From Truepera sp. (GTDB lineage Bacteria; Deinococcota; Deinococci; Deinococcales; Trueperaceae): a stretch of 6,327 nucleotides of DNA. This document shows positions 1 to 5,920 of this stretch, piece after piece. Location of the stretch: contig JAGXSO010000061.1 in the NCBI GenBank assembly GCA_018333775.1, forward strand, positions 1 to 6,327, read 5' to 3'. Within the stretch, counting starts at the first letter, position 1. Each line of letters opens with the position of its first letter. The notes below the pieces were generated by a model. That model did not search any database and had not been told where the DNA came from. It was given only the letters and a program-made list of their open reading frames with translations. A program made the translations under genes and the position numbers.

Positions 1-150
1 CTCGTCGCCGGCAAACAGGCGGCGACCGCGCTCGAACGAGCCGTAGGCAAAGGTCGAGGTCTGGTAGATGGGGGTGACATGGGCACCGGTGTGCGGATCG
101 GGCTGCTGCCCGCTATGCACTGCCCGCGTGCGAAAGCGCCGCTGGTTCAT
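1..150 (-). CDS. Cys/Met metabolism PLP-dependent enzyme (cystathionine gamma-synthase/lyase family), N-terminal fragment
   Basis: Only the first 50 codons are in the window; the gene runs off the left edge. The visible protein begins [14 protein letters not shown] and continues through [12 protein letters not shown] to GRRLFAGDE. The pattern of an H-G/S-G motif, a P-I-Y-x-T-S-T-F strand and a short G-R-x-L-F-A-G segment is typical of the N-terminus of the Cys/Met-metabolism fold-type I PLP family (cystathionine gamma-synthase, cystathionine gamma-lyase, methionine gamma-lyase, O-acetylhomoserine sulfhydrylase). These enzymes are cytosolic and act on sulfur amino acids. The catalytic lysine lies outside the window, so the exact reaction cannot be called. 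The ATG at 150-148 is preceded by GGGAGG with a 6-base spacer, which supports this start. It follows icd on the same strand after 64 bp. Family assignment is fairly sure; the specific enzyme is not. Confidence 0.85.
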   Translation of the reverse strand, partial: MNQRRFRTRAVHSGQQPDPHTGAHVTPIYQTSTFAYGSFERGRRLFAGDE

Positions 151-156
151 TGTTGG

Positions 157-162
157 CCTCCC
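157..162 (-). promoter_or_regulatory. Ribosome-binding site of the PLP-enzyme gene
   Basis: GGGAGG on the minus strand lies 6 bases before the ATG at 150. It is a strong Shine-Dalgarno match and fixes the start of the truncated gene. Confidence 0.75.
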
Positions 163-179
163 AGCTCAGTATTGGTAGC

Positions 180-208
180 AGTATACCTCCGAGCTACGCC
201 CCACACAC
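180..208 (-). promoter_or_regulatory. Possible promoter of the PLP-enzyme gene
   Basis: In the 64-bp gap after icd, the minus strand carries TATACT (185-180), a 5-of-6 match to the -10 consensus, about 30 bases upstream of the start codon. At a 17-base spacer the -35 position reads GTGTGT (208-203), a poor match. The gene may be transcribed separately from icd or read through from it. No hairpin with a T-run follows icd, so read-through is not excluded. Confidence 0.3.
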
Positions 209-214
209 CACGGT

Positions 215-1672
215 TTACTCACCCTGCCCTAAGCTGTAGGCGCGCTTGCCCTCGAGCAGATAGAGATTTTCGAGCTTAATCCACTCATAGCCCTGCTGCT
301 CGATACGGCCTAGCAGTTGGCGGATGGCGCTGTGGGTGGGCTGAGAGCCCCCCGCTTTGAAGCGGCACCGCCAGTGATCGGTGGTGAAAGTCTCGGGGAA
401 GCCCCCGGGATAGACCTTTTGGCCCCGATTGCTGATCATGGTGAGCACGAACTCCGGCCCCGCTACGCGCTCGAGCCCTTTGCCCAGCTCATCCGCGGTG
501 ACCTTGCCCTCACGCAAAAAGACATCTACGCCATCGAGCGCCATCTGCTGCTGGCGCACGTCGGTCAGCTTGGGCTTGGCGATTTTGGCGGTGCGCCCAG
601 CGTAGGTCACAGCCTTGAGCTCTACCGGCCTCTGGCTGAGCCGCGCCATTACTGCTTTAGCGAAATCGCTGGTGCCGACCTCCCGGTAGTCGGTGATGCC
701 GTGAGCTTTGCCCTTGCGTACCAGGTCATAAGTCCACACGTGGTCTTCGATGGTCCTTAGCCAGGCGTTATGCACCCGCTCGGCAACATCGGACTGGTCG
801 ATGTGCAACAGCATCATCACCCCGGAGAGCAGCAGTCCGGAGGGGTTGGCGATCCCTTTGCCGCCGTGGCGCGGCGCCGAACCGTGAATGGCTTCGAACA
901 TAGCGTAGTCATCGCCGATGTTGGCGCCGGGGGCTAGTCCGACCGAGCCGGCGATCTGGCCGAGTATGTCGGAGACGATGTCGCCATAAAGGTTAGGCAT
1001 GACCACTACATCGAACATTTCTGGCGTGTCAGCCAGTTTAGCCGCGCCGATGTCGATGATCCAGTGCTCGTTCTCGAGATCGGGATACTCCTGTGCGATC
1101 TCGTTGAAAACCTGGTGGAACAGGCCGTCGGTAAGCTTCATGATGTTGTCTTTGGTCATGCAGGTGACCTTTTTGCGCCCATAGGCCCGCGCATACTCAA
1201 AGGCGTAGCGCACAATCCGTTCGCAACCAGGGCGCGAGATCAGCTTCAGGCACTGCACGACCTCGGGCGTCTGCTGGTGCTCGATGCCGGCATAAAGGTC
1301 TTCTTCGTTTTCGCGGATGATGACTACATCTATCGCCGGATGCTTGACCGGCACGTGAGGGTGATAACTGACCGAGGGGCGGACATTGGCATAAAGCCCC
1401 AACATCTTGCGCACCGTGACATTCAAGCTCTTAAAGCCGCCGCCTTGCGGTGTGGTAATGGGGGACTTAAAGAACACCTTGTGCTGCCGGATGGCCTCCC
1501 AGGACTCATCAGTGATACCGGCAGTGTTGCCGGCTAGATAGACCCTCTCACCGATGTCGATAAATAGCGGCTCGATACGGGCGCCGGCTTCAAGCAGCAC
1601 CTCGAGGCTAGCATCCATGATCTCTGGGCCGATTCCGTCACCCCGGGCAACCGGGATTATCTGCTTTGTCAT
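215..1672 (-). CDS. icd: Isocitrate dehydrogenase, NADP+-dependent (long Thermus/Rickettsia type)
   Basis: This enzyme oxidatively decarboxylates isocitrate to 2-oxoglutarate in the TCA cycle, in the cytosol. The 485-residue protein has the beta-decarboxylating dehydrogenase core at about 1-350. Visible substrate residues are S82/N84/R88 in KSLNVTVR, R98 in ANVRP, R120, Y127 in ENEEDLYAG, K174 in TKDN, and D231/D235 in LYGDIVSD, the metal site. The coenzyme loop is HGSAPRHGGKGIANP (263-277). Y315 and R319 in WTYDLVR line up with the E. coli NADP determinants Y391 and R395. Residues from about 375 form the extra C-terminal domain (GVDVF, MISNRGQKVYP, DHWRCRF), known from Thermus thermophilus IDH and lacking in the E. 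coli-type enzyme. The total length is close to the Thermus protein. ATG 1672 has AAGGAG 6 bases upstream. The gene stands alone, downstream of a 229-bp gap after potD. An isopropylmalate or homoisocitrate dehydrogenase is unlikely, given the C-terminal domain and substrate loop. Confidence 0.95.
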   Translation of the reverse strand: MTKQIIPVARGDGIGPEIMDASLEVLLEAGARIEPLFIDIGERVYLAGNTAGITDESWEAIRQHKVFFKSPITTPQGGGFKSLNVTVRKMLGLYANVRPSVSYHPHVPVKHPAIDVVIIRENEEDLYAGIEHQQTPEVVQCLKLISRPGCERIVRYAFEYARAYGRKKVTCMTKDNIMKLTDGLFHQVFNEIAQEYPDLENEHWIIDIGAAKLADTPEMFDVVVMPNLYGDIVSDILGQIAGSVGLAPGANIGDDYAMFEAIHGSAPRHGGKGIANPSGLLLSGVMMLLHIDQSDVAERVHNAWLRTIEDHVWTYDLVRKGKAHGITDYREVGTSDFAKAVMARLSQRPVELKAVTYAGRTAKIAKPKLTDVRQQQMALDGVDVFLREGKVTADELGKGLERVAGPEFVLTMISNRGQKVYPGGFPETFTTDHWRCRFKAGGSQPTHSAIRQLLGRIEQQGYEWIKLENLYLLEGKRAYSLGQGE

Positions 1673-1678
1673 TTGCCA

Positions 1679-1684
1679 CTCCTT
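1679..1684 (-). promoter_or_regulatory. Ribosome-binding site of icd
   Basis: AAGGAG on the minus strand sits 6 bases before the icd ATG at 1672. It is a near-ideal Shine-Dalgarno sequence. Confidence 0.8.
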
Positions 1685-1708
1685 AGTGTTGACATGGGGC
1701 AGAGGCTA

Positions 1709-1759
1709 CCATGTACAGCGAGTTGGAGCCGTGCCGACGAGGCGTTTTACTATACATGG
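1709..1759 (-). promoter_or_regulatory. Possible icd promoter region with 10-bp inverted repeat
   Basis: The minus strand has TATAGT (1754-1749), a plausible -10 box about 77 bases before the icd ATG, but no recognisable -35 at 16-18 bases. Two inverted arms, CCATGTACAG (1709-1718) and, on the other strand, CCATGTATAG (1759-1750), match at 9 of 10 positions. One arm overlaps the -10 box. This could be an operator for a dimeric regulator or chance. No transcription start can be proven from sequence. Confidence 0.3.
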
Positions 1760-1784
1760 GCACAACTAGCTGATCGGCGAGCGT

Positions 1785-1852
1785 AGCGGGTAGTGGGTGG
1801 CATGTAGTATGTGGTTTCCTACCTCCCGCTGCCCACAGCCCGCTTCCCACCA
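1785..1852. repeat. Imperfect inverted and tandem repeat element between potD and icd
   Basis: The plus strand has a G-rich arm, AGCGGGTAGTGGG (1785-1797), that can pair with CCCACAGCCCGCT (1832-1844) over 13 positions, with one G-T wobble and one A-A mismatch, across a 34-base loop. Within the C-rich half, two 14-base units lie in tandem: CCCGCTGCCCACAG (1825-1838) and CCCGCTTCCCACCA (1839-1852), 11 of 14 identical. The G-rich arm is close to the complement of the same unit. No T-run follows on the minus strand, so it is not a canonical terminator, though it lies where one for the pot operon would be expected. It resembles a dispersed intergenic repeat, which other genome copies would confirm. 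Confidence 0.5.
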
Positions 1853-1901
1853 TCTGCCTGCGCATTGGCCGCGCTCAGTAATGGTGTGCTACGGCAGGTC
1901 G

Positions 1902-2927
1902 CTAGCGCGCCCTTACCTGCGTCCAGATTAGGTCCCACAGCTCGAGGTTAGCCACGTCCTCGATGTAGTGGAGGCGCTCCATAACATGAGCCTCGGGATA
2001 GATGAAAGGGTTGGCTTTAAGCGCTTCGTCGATGAATGGCAGCGCAGCCTGGTTGGGTGTGGAAAAGGCCAAGAAGTTGCTGAGTTGGGCGCCAATGTCG
2101 GGCCGCAGGATGAAGTTGATGAACTCATGGGCTAGGTCGGCGTTAGGGGCCTCTGCCACGATGGCCAGGTTATCGACCCAGATCTCACCCCCTTCGCTCG
2201 GGATCACGAAGTCGATATCAGCGAGTCCTTCAGCCAGGGCGCCAAGCGCGTCGCCTGAGTAGACCACTGCATAGACCGCGTCGCCGGTCAGCAGCAGGTT
2301 GCGCGCCGCCGGGCTGCCGTAGAAGCCGATACTCCCGTCCTTGGCGCGGATCAGCAGCTCGCGGGCTTGGATCAGCTCCTCGCGGTTTTCGCTATTGAAG
2401 TCGTGGCCTAAGTAGAGGAGTGCTAGACCAATCATCTCGCGCATCGAGTCGAGCAGCGCCACCGGATGGCCGTGACTCTGCGGGTTGAAGATCACCGCCC
2501 ACGAGGTGGGCGGCTCGACGATATCCCTACGGAAGGCGATGCCGGTAGTCCCCCACTGATAGGCCACGGTGTAGGTGTTGCCGGGATCGAAGGGCGGATT
2601 GCGGAAGTTCTCAGCCAGATTGCCGAGATTGGGCAGGCGGCTGTGATCGAGCGGTTGCAGCAGCCCTAGGTCCAAGAAGGTAGGGATGATGTAGTCGGTC
2701 GGCACCACCAGGTCGTAGACCCCTAAGCCGGCGGCTTTAAGCTTGGCTAGCGCATCCTCGTTCGATTCGAAAGTGTCGATCACTATCCGGGCATCAAACT
2801 CGGCCTCGAACTGCGCGACGATGTCGGGATCGATGTATTCCGACCAGGTCAAGAGGTGGAGGGTGCGCGTTTGTGCCAGGCCTAGGCTAAGTAAAGCGAC
2901 TAGCCCAATTACTGCCAACTTTCTCAT
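1902..2927 (-). CDS. potD: Polyamine ABC transporter, periplasmic substrate-binding protein PotD
   Basis: PotD captures spermidine or putrescine outside the inner membrane and hands it to PotBC. The 341-residue protein starts with a Sec signal peptide: MRK, a hydrophobic stretch of about 15 residues, and a likely cut near GLA-Q (residue 18). There is no lipobox cysteine. The mature protein shows the PotD/PotF pattern: LLTWSEYIDP (26-34), SNEDALAKLK, YDLVVPTDYI (71-80), YQWGTTGI, LLDSMREMIG (158-167), EIWVDNLAI (248-256) and STPNQAAL. Compared with E. coli PotD as remembered, W28, Y31, Y79, E164, W250 and D252 are kept, but D168, W229 and Y293 become S161, Y223 and F288. The substrate is therefore probably a polyamine, with spermidine versus putrescine unresolved. 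The ATG overlaps the potC stop (ATGA), and GGAGG lies 4 bases upstream. It is the last gene of the operon. Confidence 0.93.
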   Translation of the reverse strand: MRKLAVIGLVALLSLGLAQTRTLHLLTWSEYIDPDIVAQFEAEFDARIVIDTFESNEDALAKLKAAGLGVYDLVVPTDYIIPTFLDLGLLQPLDHSRLPNLGNLAENFRNPPFDPGNTYTVAYQWGTTGIAFRRDIVEPPTSWAVIFNPQSHGHPVALLDSMREMIGLALLYLGHDFNSENREELIQARELLIRAKDGSIGFYGSPAARNLLLTGDAVYAVVYSGDALGALAEGLADIDFVIPSEGGEIWVDNLAIVAEAPNADLAHEFINFILRPDIGAQLSNFLAFSTPNQAALPFIDEALKANPFIYPEAHVMERLHYIEDVANLELWDLIWTQVRAR

Positions 2928-3880
2928 GAGTCCTCCCTCGATGTTCCCCCGGCCGCGCTCGAGGGGGTCGTGCGCGACTGGAGCCAGTTGAATAATAACA
3001 AGGCGACGACCGTCACTAAAACAATCAAGGTCGATAGCGCGTTGATATCAGGGCTGACGCCGCGCTTGACGGCACTAAAGATGTAGACCGGCAGGGTAGT
3101 GGTGCCAGGGCCGGAAGTGAAAAAGGTGATCACGAAGTCGTCGATCGACAAGGTGAAAGCCAAGAGCCCGCCCACTATTACCCCCGGCATGATCAGCGGC
3201 AAGGTCACATGCCTAAAAACGTTCACTTCGTTGGCGCCCAGATCGCGCGCGGCCTCCTCCAGGCTCTGGTCAAAACCGGCCATGCGGCTGCGCACCACGA
3301 TAGCGACGAAGGGGATTTGGAAGGTGATGTGAGCCAAGATGACCGTGCCAAGGCCGAGTTGGAAGAAGCTCGAGACCTGCCGGGCGAGCTGCCCCAAGGT
3401 GCCGGCGAGCAGGCCCAGCAGGCCGCCAGCCTCCTGACTGTAGGCCAGCAGGCTGCTTGCCCAGGCGCCGCTATTCTGACTGACCAGGCCATAAAAGATG
3501 ATTAATGAGACGGCCATGATGATCTCGGGGATAACTACCGGCACATACATGAACCACAAAAACAGCCGTTTGCCAGGGAAGGCGTAGCGCGCCAACCCCG
3601 CCCCTAAGAGCGTGCCGACCACGGTGCTAATGGCGGTCGAAGCCAGGGCGATAATCAGCGTATTGCGGGTCGCTAGCAGCACCGTCTCATTTTGGAAGAG
3701 GGTGAGGTACCAGTCCAGCGTGAAGCCGGTCCAGACCGCGCCTAGGCGCGACTGATTGAACGAGAAGATCACGATCATGACGATCGGGATATACAAGAAG
3801 AGAAAGGCCAGCAAGGCGTAGACCTTGAGAGCAATACCCGGCTGACCCGCCCTAAATCGCTGCCCACCGCTAGCGGCCAT
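2924..3880 (-). CDS. potC: Polyamine ABC transporter, inner-membrane permease PotC
   Basis: PotC is one half of the transmembrane channel and pairs with PotB. The 318-residue protein has hydrophobic segments near 20-42, 70-97, 105-131, 176-198, 233-255 and 281-299, fitting a six-helix permease. The cytoplasmic EAA loop that docks on the ATPase is EEAARDLGANEVNVFRHVTLPLIMPG (208-233). PotC hallmarks are IPEIIMAVSL (117-126), HITFQIPF (184-191), LSIDDFVITFF (244-254) and VSPDINALSTL (275-285). It is longer than the usual length of about 265 residues because of an insertion near 135-170 between the third and fourth helices, plus a short polar tail. The ATG overlaps the potB stop by one base (TAATG), with GGAGG 10 bases upstream; its own stop overlaps potD. 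The permease assignment is secure. Confidence 0.94.
   Translation of the reverse strand: MAASGGQRFRAGQPGIALKVYALLAFLFLYIPIVMIVIFSFNQSRLGAVWTGFTLDWYLTLFQNETVLLATRNTLIIALASTAISTVVGTLLGAGLARYAFPGKRLFLWFMYVPVVIPEIIMAVSLIIFYGLVSQNSGAWASSLLAYSQEAGGLLGLLAGTLGQLARQVSSFFQLGLGTVILAHITFQIPFVAIVVRSRMAGFDQSLEEAARDLGANEVNVFRHVTLPLIMPGVIVGGLLAFTLSIDDFVITFFTSGPGTTTLPVYIFSAVKRGVSPDINALSTLIVLVTVVALLLFNWLQSRTTPSSAAGGTSREDS
2932..2967 (-). promoter_or_regulatory. potD ribosome-binding site within alternative hairpins
   Basis: The potD Shine-Dalgarno (GGGAGG, 2937-2932) lies inside the end of potC. On the minus-strand RNA, CCCTCGA (2965-2959) pairs perfectly with TCGAGGG (2941-2935), covering part of this site. 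A competing helix, CCCCC (2967-2963) with GGGGG (2950-2946), shares bases with the first and would leave the site open. The pairing is visible in the sequence; a regulatory role is inferred. Confidence 0.4.
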
Positions 3881-4773
3881 TAGTTCAGCACCTCCAGCCC
3901 TTTCTGACCGGCGGCGCGGGCGTAGAGGTAGAGCGCCATCAGCACAAAACCGAGCACCACGAACGAGATGGCGCTGCCGAAGGGCCAGTTTAGGGCGGGG
4001 CCGAACTGCTGCTGAATGACGTTGCCGATCAGCACCTCCTTGGAGCCGCCCAAGAGCGCGGGGGTGATGAAGTTACCTAGCGCCGACACGAATACCAGCA
4101 ACACGCCGACGATCACCCCGGGCAGGGTTTGCGGCACAATTACATACCAGAAAGCTCTTAGGCGGTTAGCACCGAGGTCGGCGGCGGCCTCCACTAGCGA
4201 CCAATCGACCTTCTCAACGCTAGCGTAGACTGGTAGGATCAGAAACGGTACATAAGCGTAGACCATCCCCACAAAGACCGCTCCCAGGCTAGGGAAGAGC
4301 GCCAGTGGCTCACTGGTAATACCTAATAGCTGCAAGCCGCTATTGACCGGCCCGTTGCTAGCCAGAATCAGGATCCAGGCGTAGGTGCGGATTAAGAAGT
4401 TGGTCCAAAAGGGGATAATCACTAAAGTCAAGAGCAGCGTCTTCCAAGGGCCGGCGCGGGCGATGAAAAAAGCTAGCGGGTAGCCGATTAGCACCGCTAG
4501 CACCGAGACGCCACTAGCTACCAGCAGGGTTTTGCCAAAGACGCTGAGGTATATCGGATCGTAACCGAGCTGCGTGAAGCCGAGGAAGGTGCCGTAGTGC
4601 TCGAGCGTCCAGGGGTAGCCGACGCGGTTAAAGCGGTAACGAGTTAGAAAGGAGTAAGCGAGCATCACTAACGAGGGAATAATGAGCAGCAGGGTGATCC
4701 ATAACACACCCGGCCCGACCGTCGCCAGGATCTGACCCCGCTTGCCGCGCCAGGGGGGGGCAGGCTTAGTCAT
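3880..4773 (-). CDS. potB: Polyamine ABC transporter, inner-membrane permease PotB
   Basis: PotB is the partner permease of PotC. The 297-residue protein is of usual family length. Hydrophobic segments lie near 18-43, 80-106, 112-138, 160-185, 216-240 and 267-287. The EAA loop, VEAAADLGANRLRAFWYVIVPQTLPG (194-219), should contact PotA. Typical PotB stretches are IPFWTNFLIRTYAW (120-133), YVPFLILPVYAS and GNFITPALLGG (233-243). The ATG lies inside the 3' end of potA (8-bp overlap, ATGACTAA). No good Shine-Dalgarno is visible just upstream, so translation is probably coupled to potA. Codons 5-7 contain a run of eight C (G8 at 4753-4760 on the plus strand), a possible slippage site. The closest alternative family, PotH of the putrescine system, cannot be fully excluded by sequence alone. 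Confidence 0.93.
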   Translation of the reverse strand: MTKPAPPWRGKRGQILATVGPGVLWITLLLIIPSLVMLAYSFLTRYRFNRVGYPWTLEHYGTFLGFTQLGYDPIYLSVFGKTLLVASGVSVLAVLIGYPLAFFIARAGPWKTLLLTLVIIPFWTNFLIRTYAWILILASNGPVNSGLQLLGITSEPLALFPSLGAVFVGMVYAYVPFLILPVYASVEKVDWSLVEAAADLGANRLRAFWYVIVPQTLPGVIVGVLLVFVSALGNFITPALLGGSKEVLIGNVIQQQFGPALNWPFGSAISFVVLGFVLMALYLYARAAGQKGLEVLN

Positions 4774-5908
4774 TAAGCGGCACCACGCTCTGCGCCGGAA
4801 TGATCAGCTTAACCTGGTTGCCGATGTTGAACGCCTCGTGCTCGGTCAGCGCCTTGTTCATCACATAGGCGGCAAAGGTTCGGTCTTTAACGCGGATCAG
4901 GTACTGGTTCTCGACCCCGGTGTAGATGATGTCCTCAACCACGCCTTCGAGCACGTTCTCCAGGTAGTAGGTGCTGGCGTCGCTTTTAACGTAGATCTTC
5001 TCGGGCCGTACCGCCAGCGTTACCGGACTGTTCAGTGTGTAGCTGCCGACGCTGCTGCGCAGTTCACCTAAGGCGGTGTCGATAGAGGCCACGCCGTCCT
5101 GGTAGCGTCGCACTACCCCGTCAATCAGGTTGGAGCTGCCCAGAAAGGTCGCCACGTAGCGGGTCTGAGGGCGCTCGTAGACCTCTTCTACCGAGCCTAG
5201 CTGATCGATCAACCCAGTCTGCATTACCGCGATCCGGTCACTCATCACCAGCGCCTCTTCCTGATCGTGGGTGACGTAGATAAAAGTGATGCCGACGCGC
5301 CGCTGCAACTGCATCAGTTCGACTTGCAACTGCTTGCGGAGCTTGAGGTCAAGAGCGCCCAAGGGTTCGTCTAAGAGGAGCACCTTGGGCTCGTTGACAA
5401 TCGCCCTGGCCAGCGCTACCCGTTGCTTCTGTCCACCGGAGAGTTGATGCGGCTTGCGCTTGGTGAAGCTCTCGATCTCCACCATAGCCATGACGCGCTC
5501 GGCACGCTTAAGCGCCTCCTGACGCGGTACTTTGGCCATTTTGAGCCCGAACAGCACGTTATCCAGCACCGTCATATGCGGAAACAAGGCGTAGGACTGA
5601 AAGACGGTGTTGACCGGGCGCTTGTGCGGGGGGATGGGGAGTGCGTTTATCCCGCCGATACTAACTTCGCCCTGGTCAGGCTGCTCGAAGCCGGCGATGA
5701 TCCGCAGCAAGGTGGTCTTGCCACAGCCCGAGGGGCCTAAGAGAGACAGGAACTCGCCCTCGTAAATGTCGAGGTCGATCTGCTTAAGCGCCTCCTGCTC
5801 GTCAAAGGTCTTGCGGAGGTTGCGGATGCGCACTGCTACCTCTTCGCCAGGCTCAGGGCGAGCCTGGCGCGCCGGGAGCGAGGATGGACCTCTCTGGGCG
5901 GTCGTCAC
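4766..5908 (-). CDS. potA: Polyamine ABC transporter ATP-binding protein PotA
   Basis: PotA is the cytoplasmic ATPase that drives polyamine uptake through PotBC. Numbered from the preferred GTG start (380 residues), Walker A GPSGCGKTT is at about 58-66, the Q-loop in VFQSYALFPHMTV at 102-114, signature LSGGQKQR at 156-163, Walker B VLLLDEP at 176-182, the D-loop ALD next to it, and the switch histidine in YVTHDQEEAL at about 214. After the ABC domain, FLGSSNLIDGVV, LAVRPEKI and VVEDIIYTG mark the C-terminal TOBE-type regulatory domain. The GTG at 5908 is preferred because AAGGGGGTG, nearly complementary to the 16S tail, ends 3 bases before it. A TTG at 5923 overlapping the upstream methyltransferase stop is possible but has no such site. 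The N-terminus before the ABC domain is a polar, Pro/Arg-rich tail of about 25 residues. First gene of potABCD. Confidence 0.95.
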   Translation of the reverse strand: MTTAQRGPSSLPARQARPEPGEEVAVRIRNLRKTFDEQEALKQIDLDIYEGEFLSLLGPSGCGKTTLLRIIAGFEQPDQGEVSIGGINALPIPPHKRPVNTVFQSYALFPHMTVLDNVLFGLKMAKVPRQEALKRAERVMAMVEIESFTKRKPHQLSGGQKQRVALARAIVNEPKVLLLDEPLGALDLKLRKQLQVELMQLQRRVGITFIYVTHDQEEALVMSDRIAVMQTGLIDQLGSVEEVYERPQTRYVATFLGSSNLIDGVVRRYQDGVASIDTALGELRSSVGSYTLNSPVTLAVRPEKIYVKSDASTYYLENVLEGVVEDIIYTGVENQYLIRVKDRTFAAYVMNKALTEHEAFNIGNQVKLIIPAQSVVPLND

Positions 5909-5911
5909 CAG

Positions 5912-5920
5912 CACCCCCTT
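5912..5920 (-). promoter_or_regulatory. Ribosome-binding site deciding the potA start
   Basis: AAGGGGGTG on the minus strand differs from the ideal AAGGAGGTG at one base, which can still form a G-U pair with the 16S tail. It is followed by CTG and then GTG at 5908. This makes GTG 5908 the better start than TTG 5923, whose own upstream region shows no comparable site. Confidence 0.6.

Noticed and set aside
317..760. Plus-strand reading frame of 147 codons
   Set aside because: It lies fully antisense to icd, has no recognisable domain and is explained by the GC-rich opposite frame.
1064..1537. Plus-strand reading frame of 157 codons
   Set aside because: It is fully antisense to the conserved core of icd and shows no family resemblance.
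1689..1717. Perfect TTGACA with TGTACA 17 bases downstream on the plus strand
   Set aside because: The -10 match is weak and no plus-strand gene follows, so it is probably chance.
1784..1850. Rho-independent terminator for potABCD
   Set aside because: A stem is present but it has a long loop and no T-run on the minus strand.
1683..1865. 60-codon minus-strand frame upstream of icd
   Set aside because: It spans the repeat element and putative promoter, has low-complexity composition, and no good ribosome-binding site or known family was seen.
3209..3505. Plus-strand frame of 98 codons within potC
   Set aside because: It is the antisense shadow of the EAA loop and insertion region of potC.
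4742..5071. Plus-strand frame of 109 codons over the potA/potB junction
   Set aside because: It is antisense to two confident transporter genes and has no recognisable motif.
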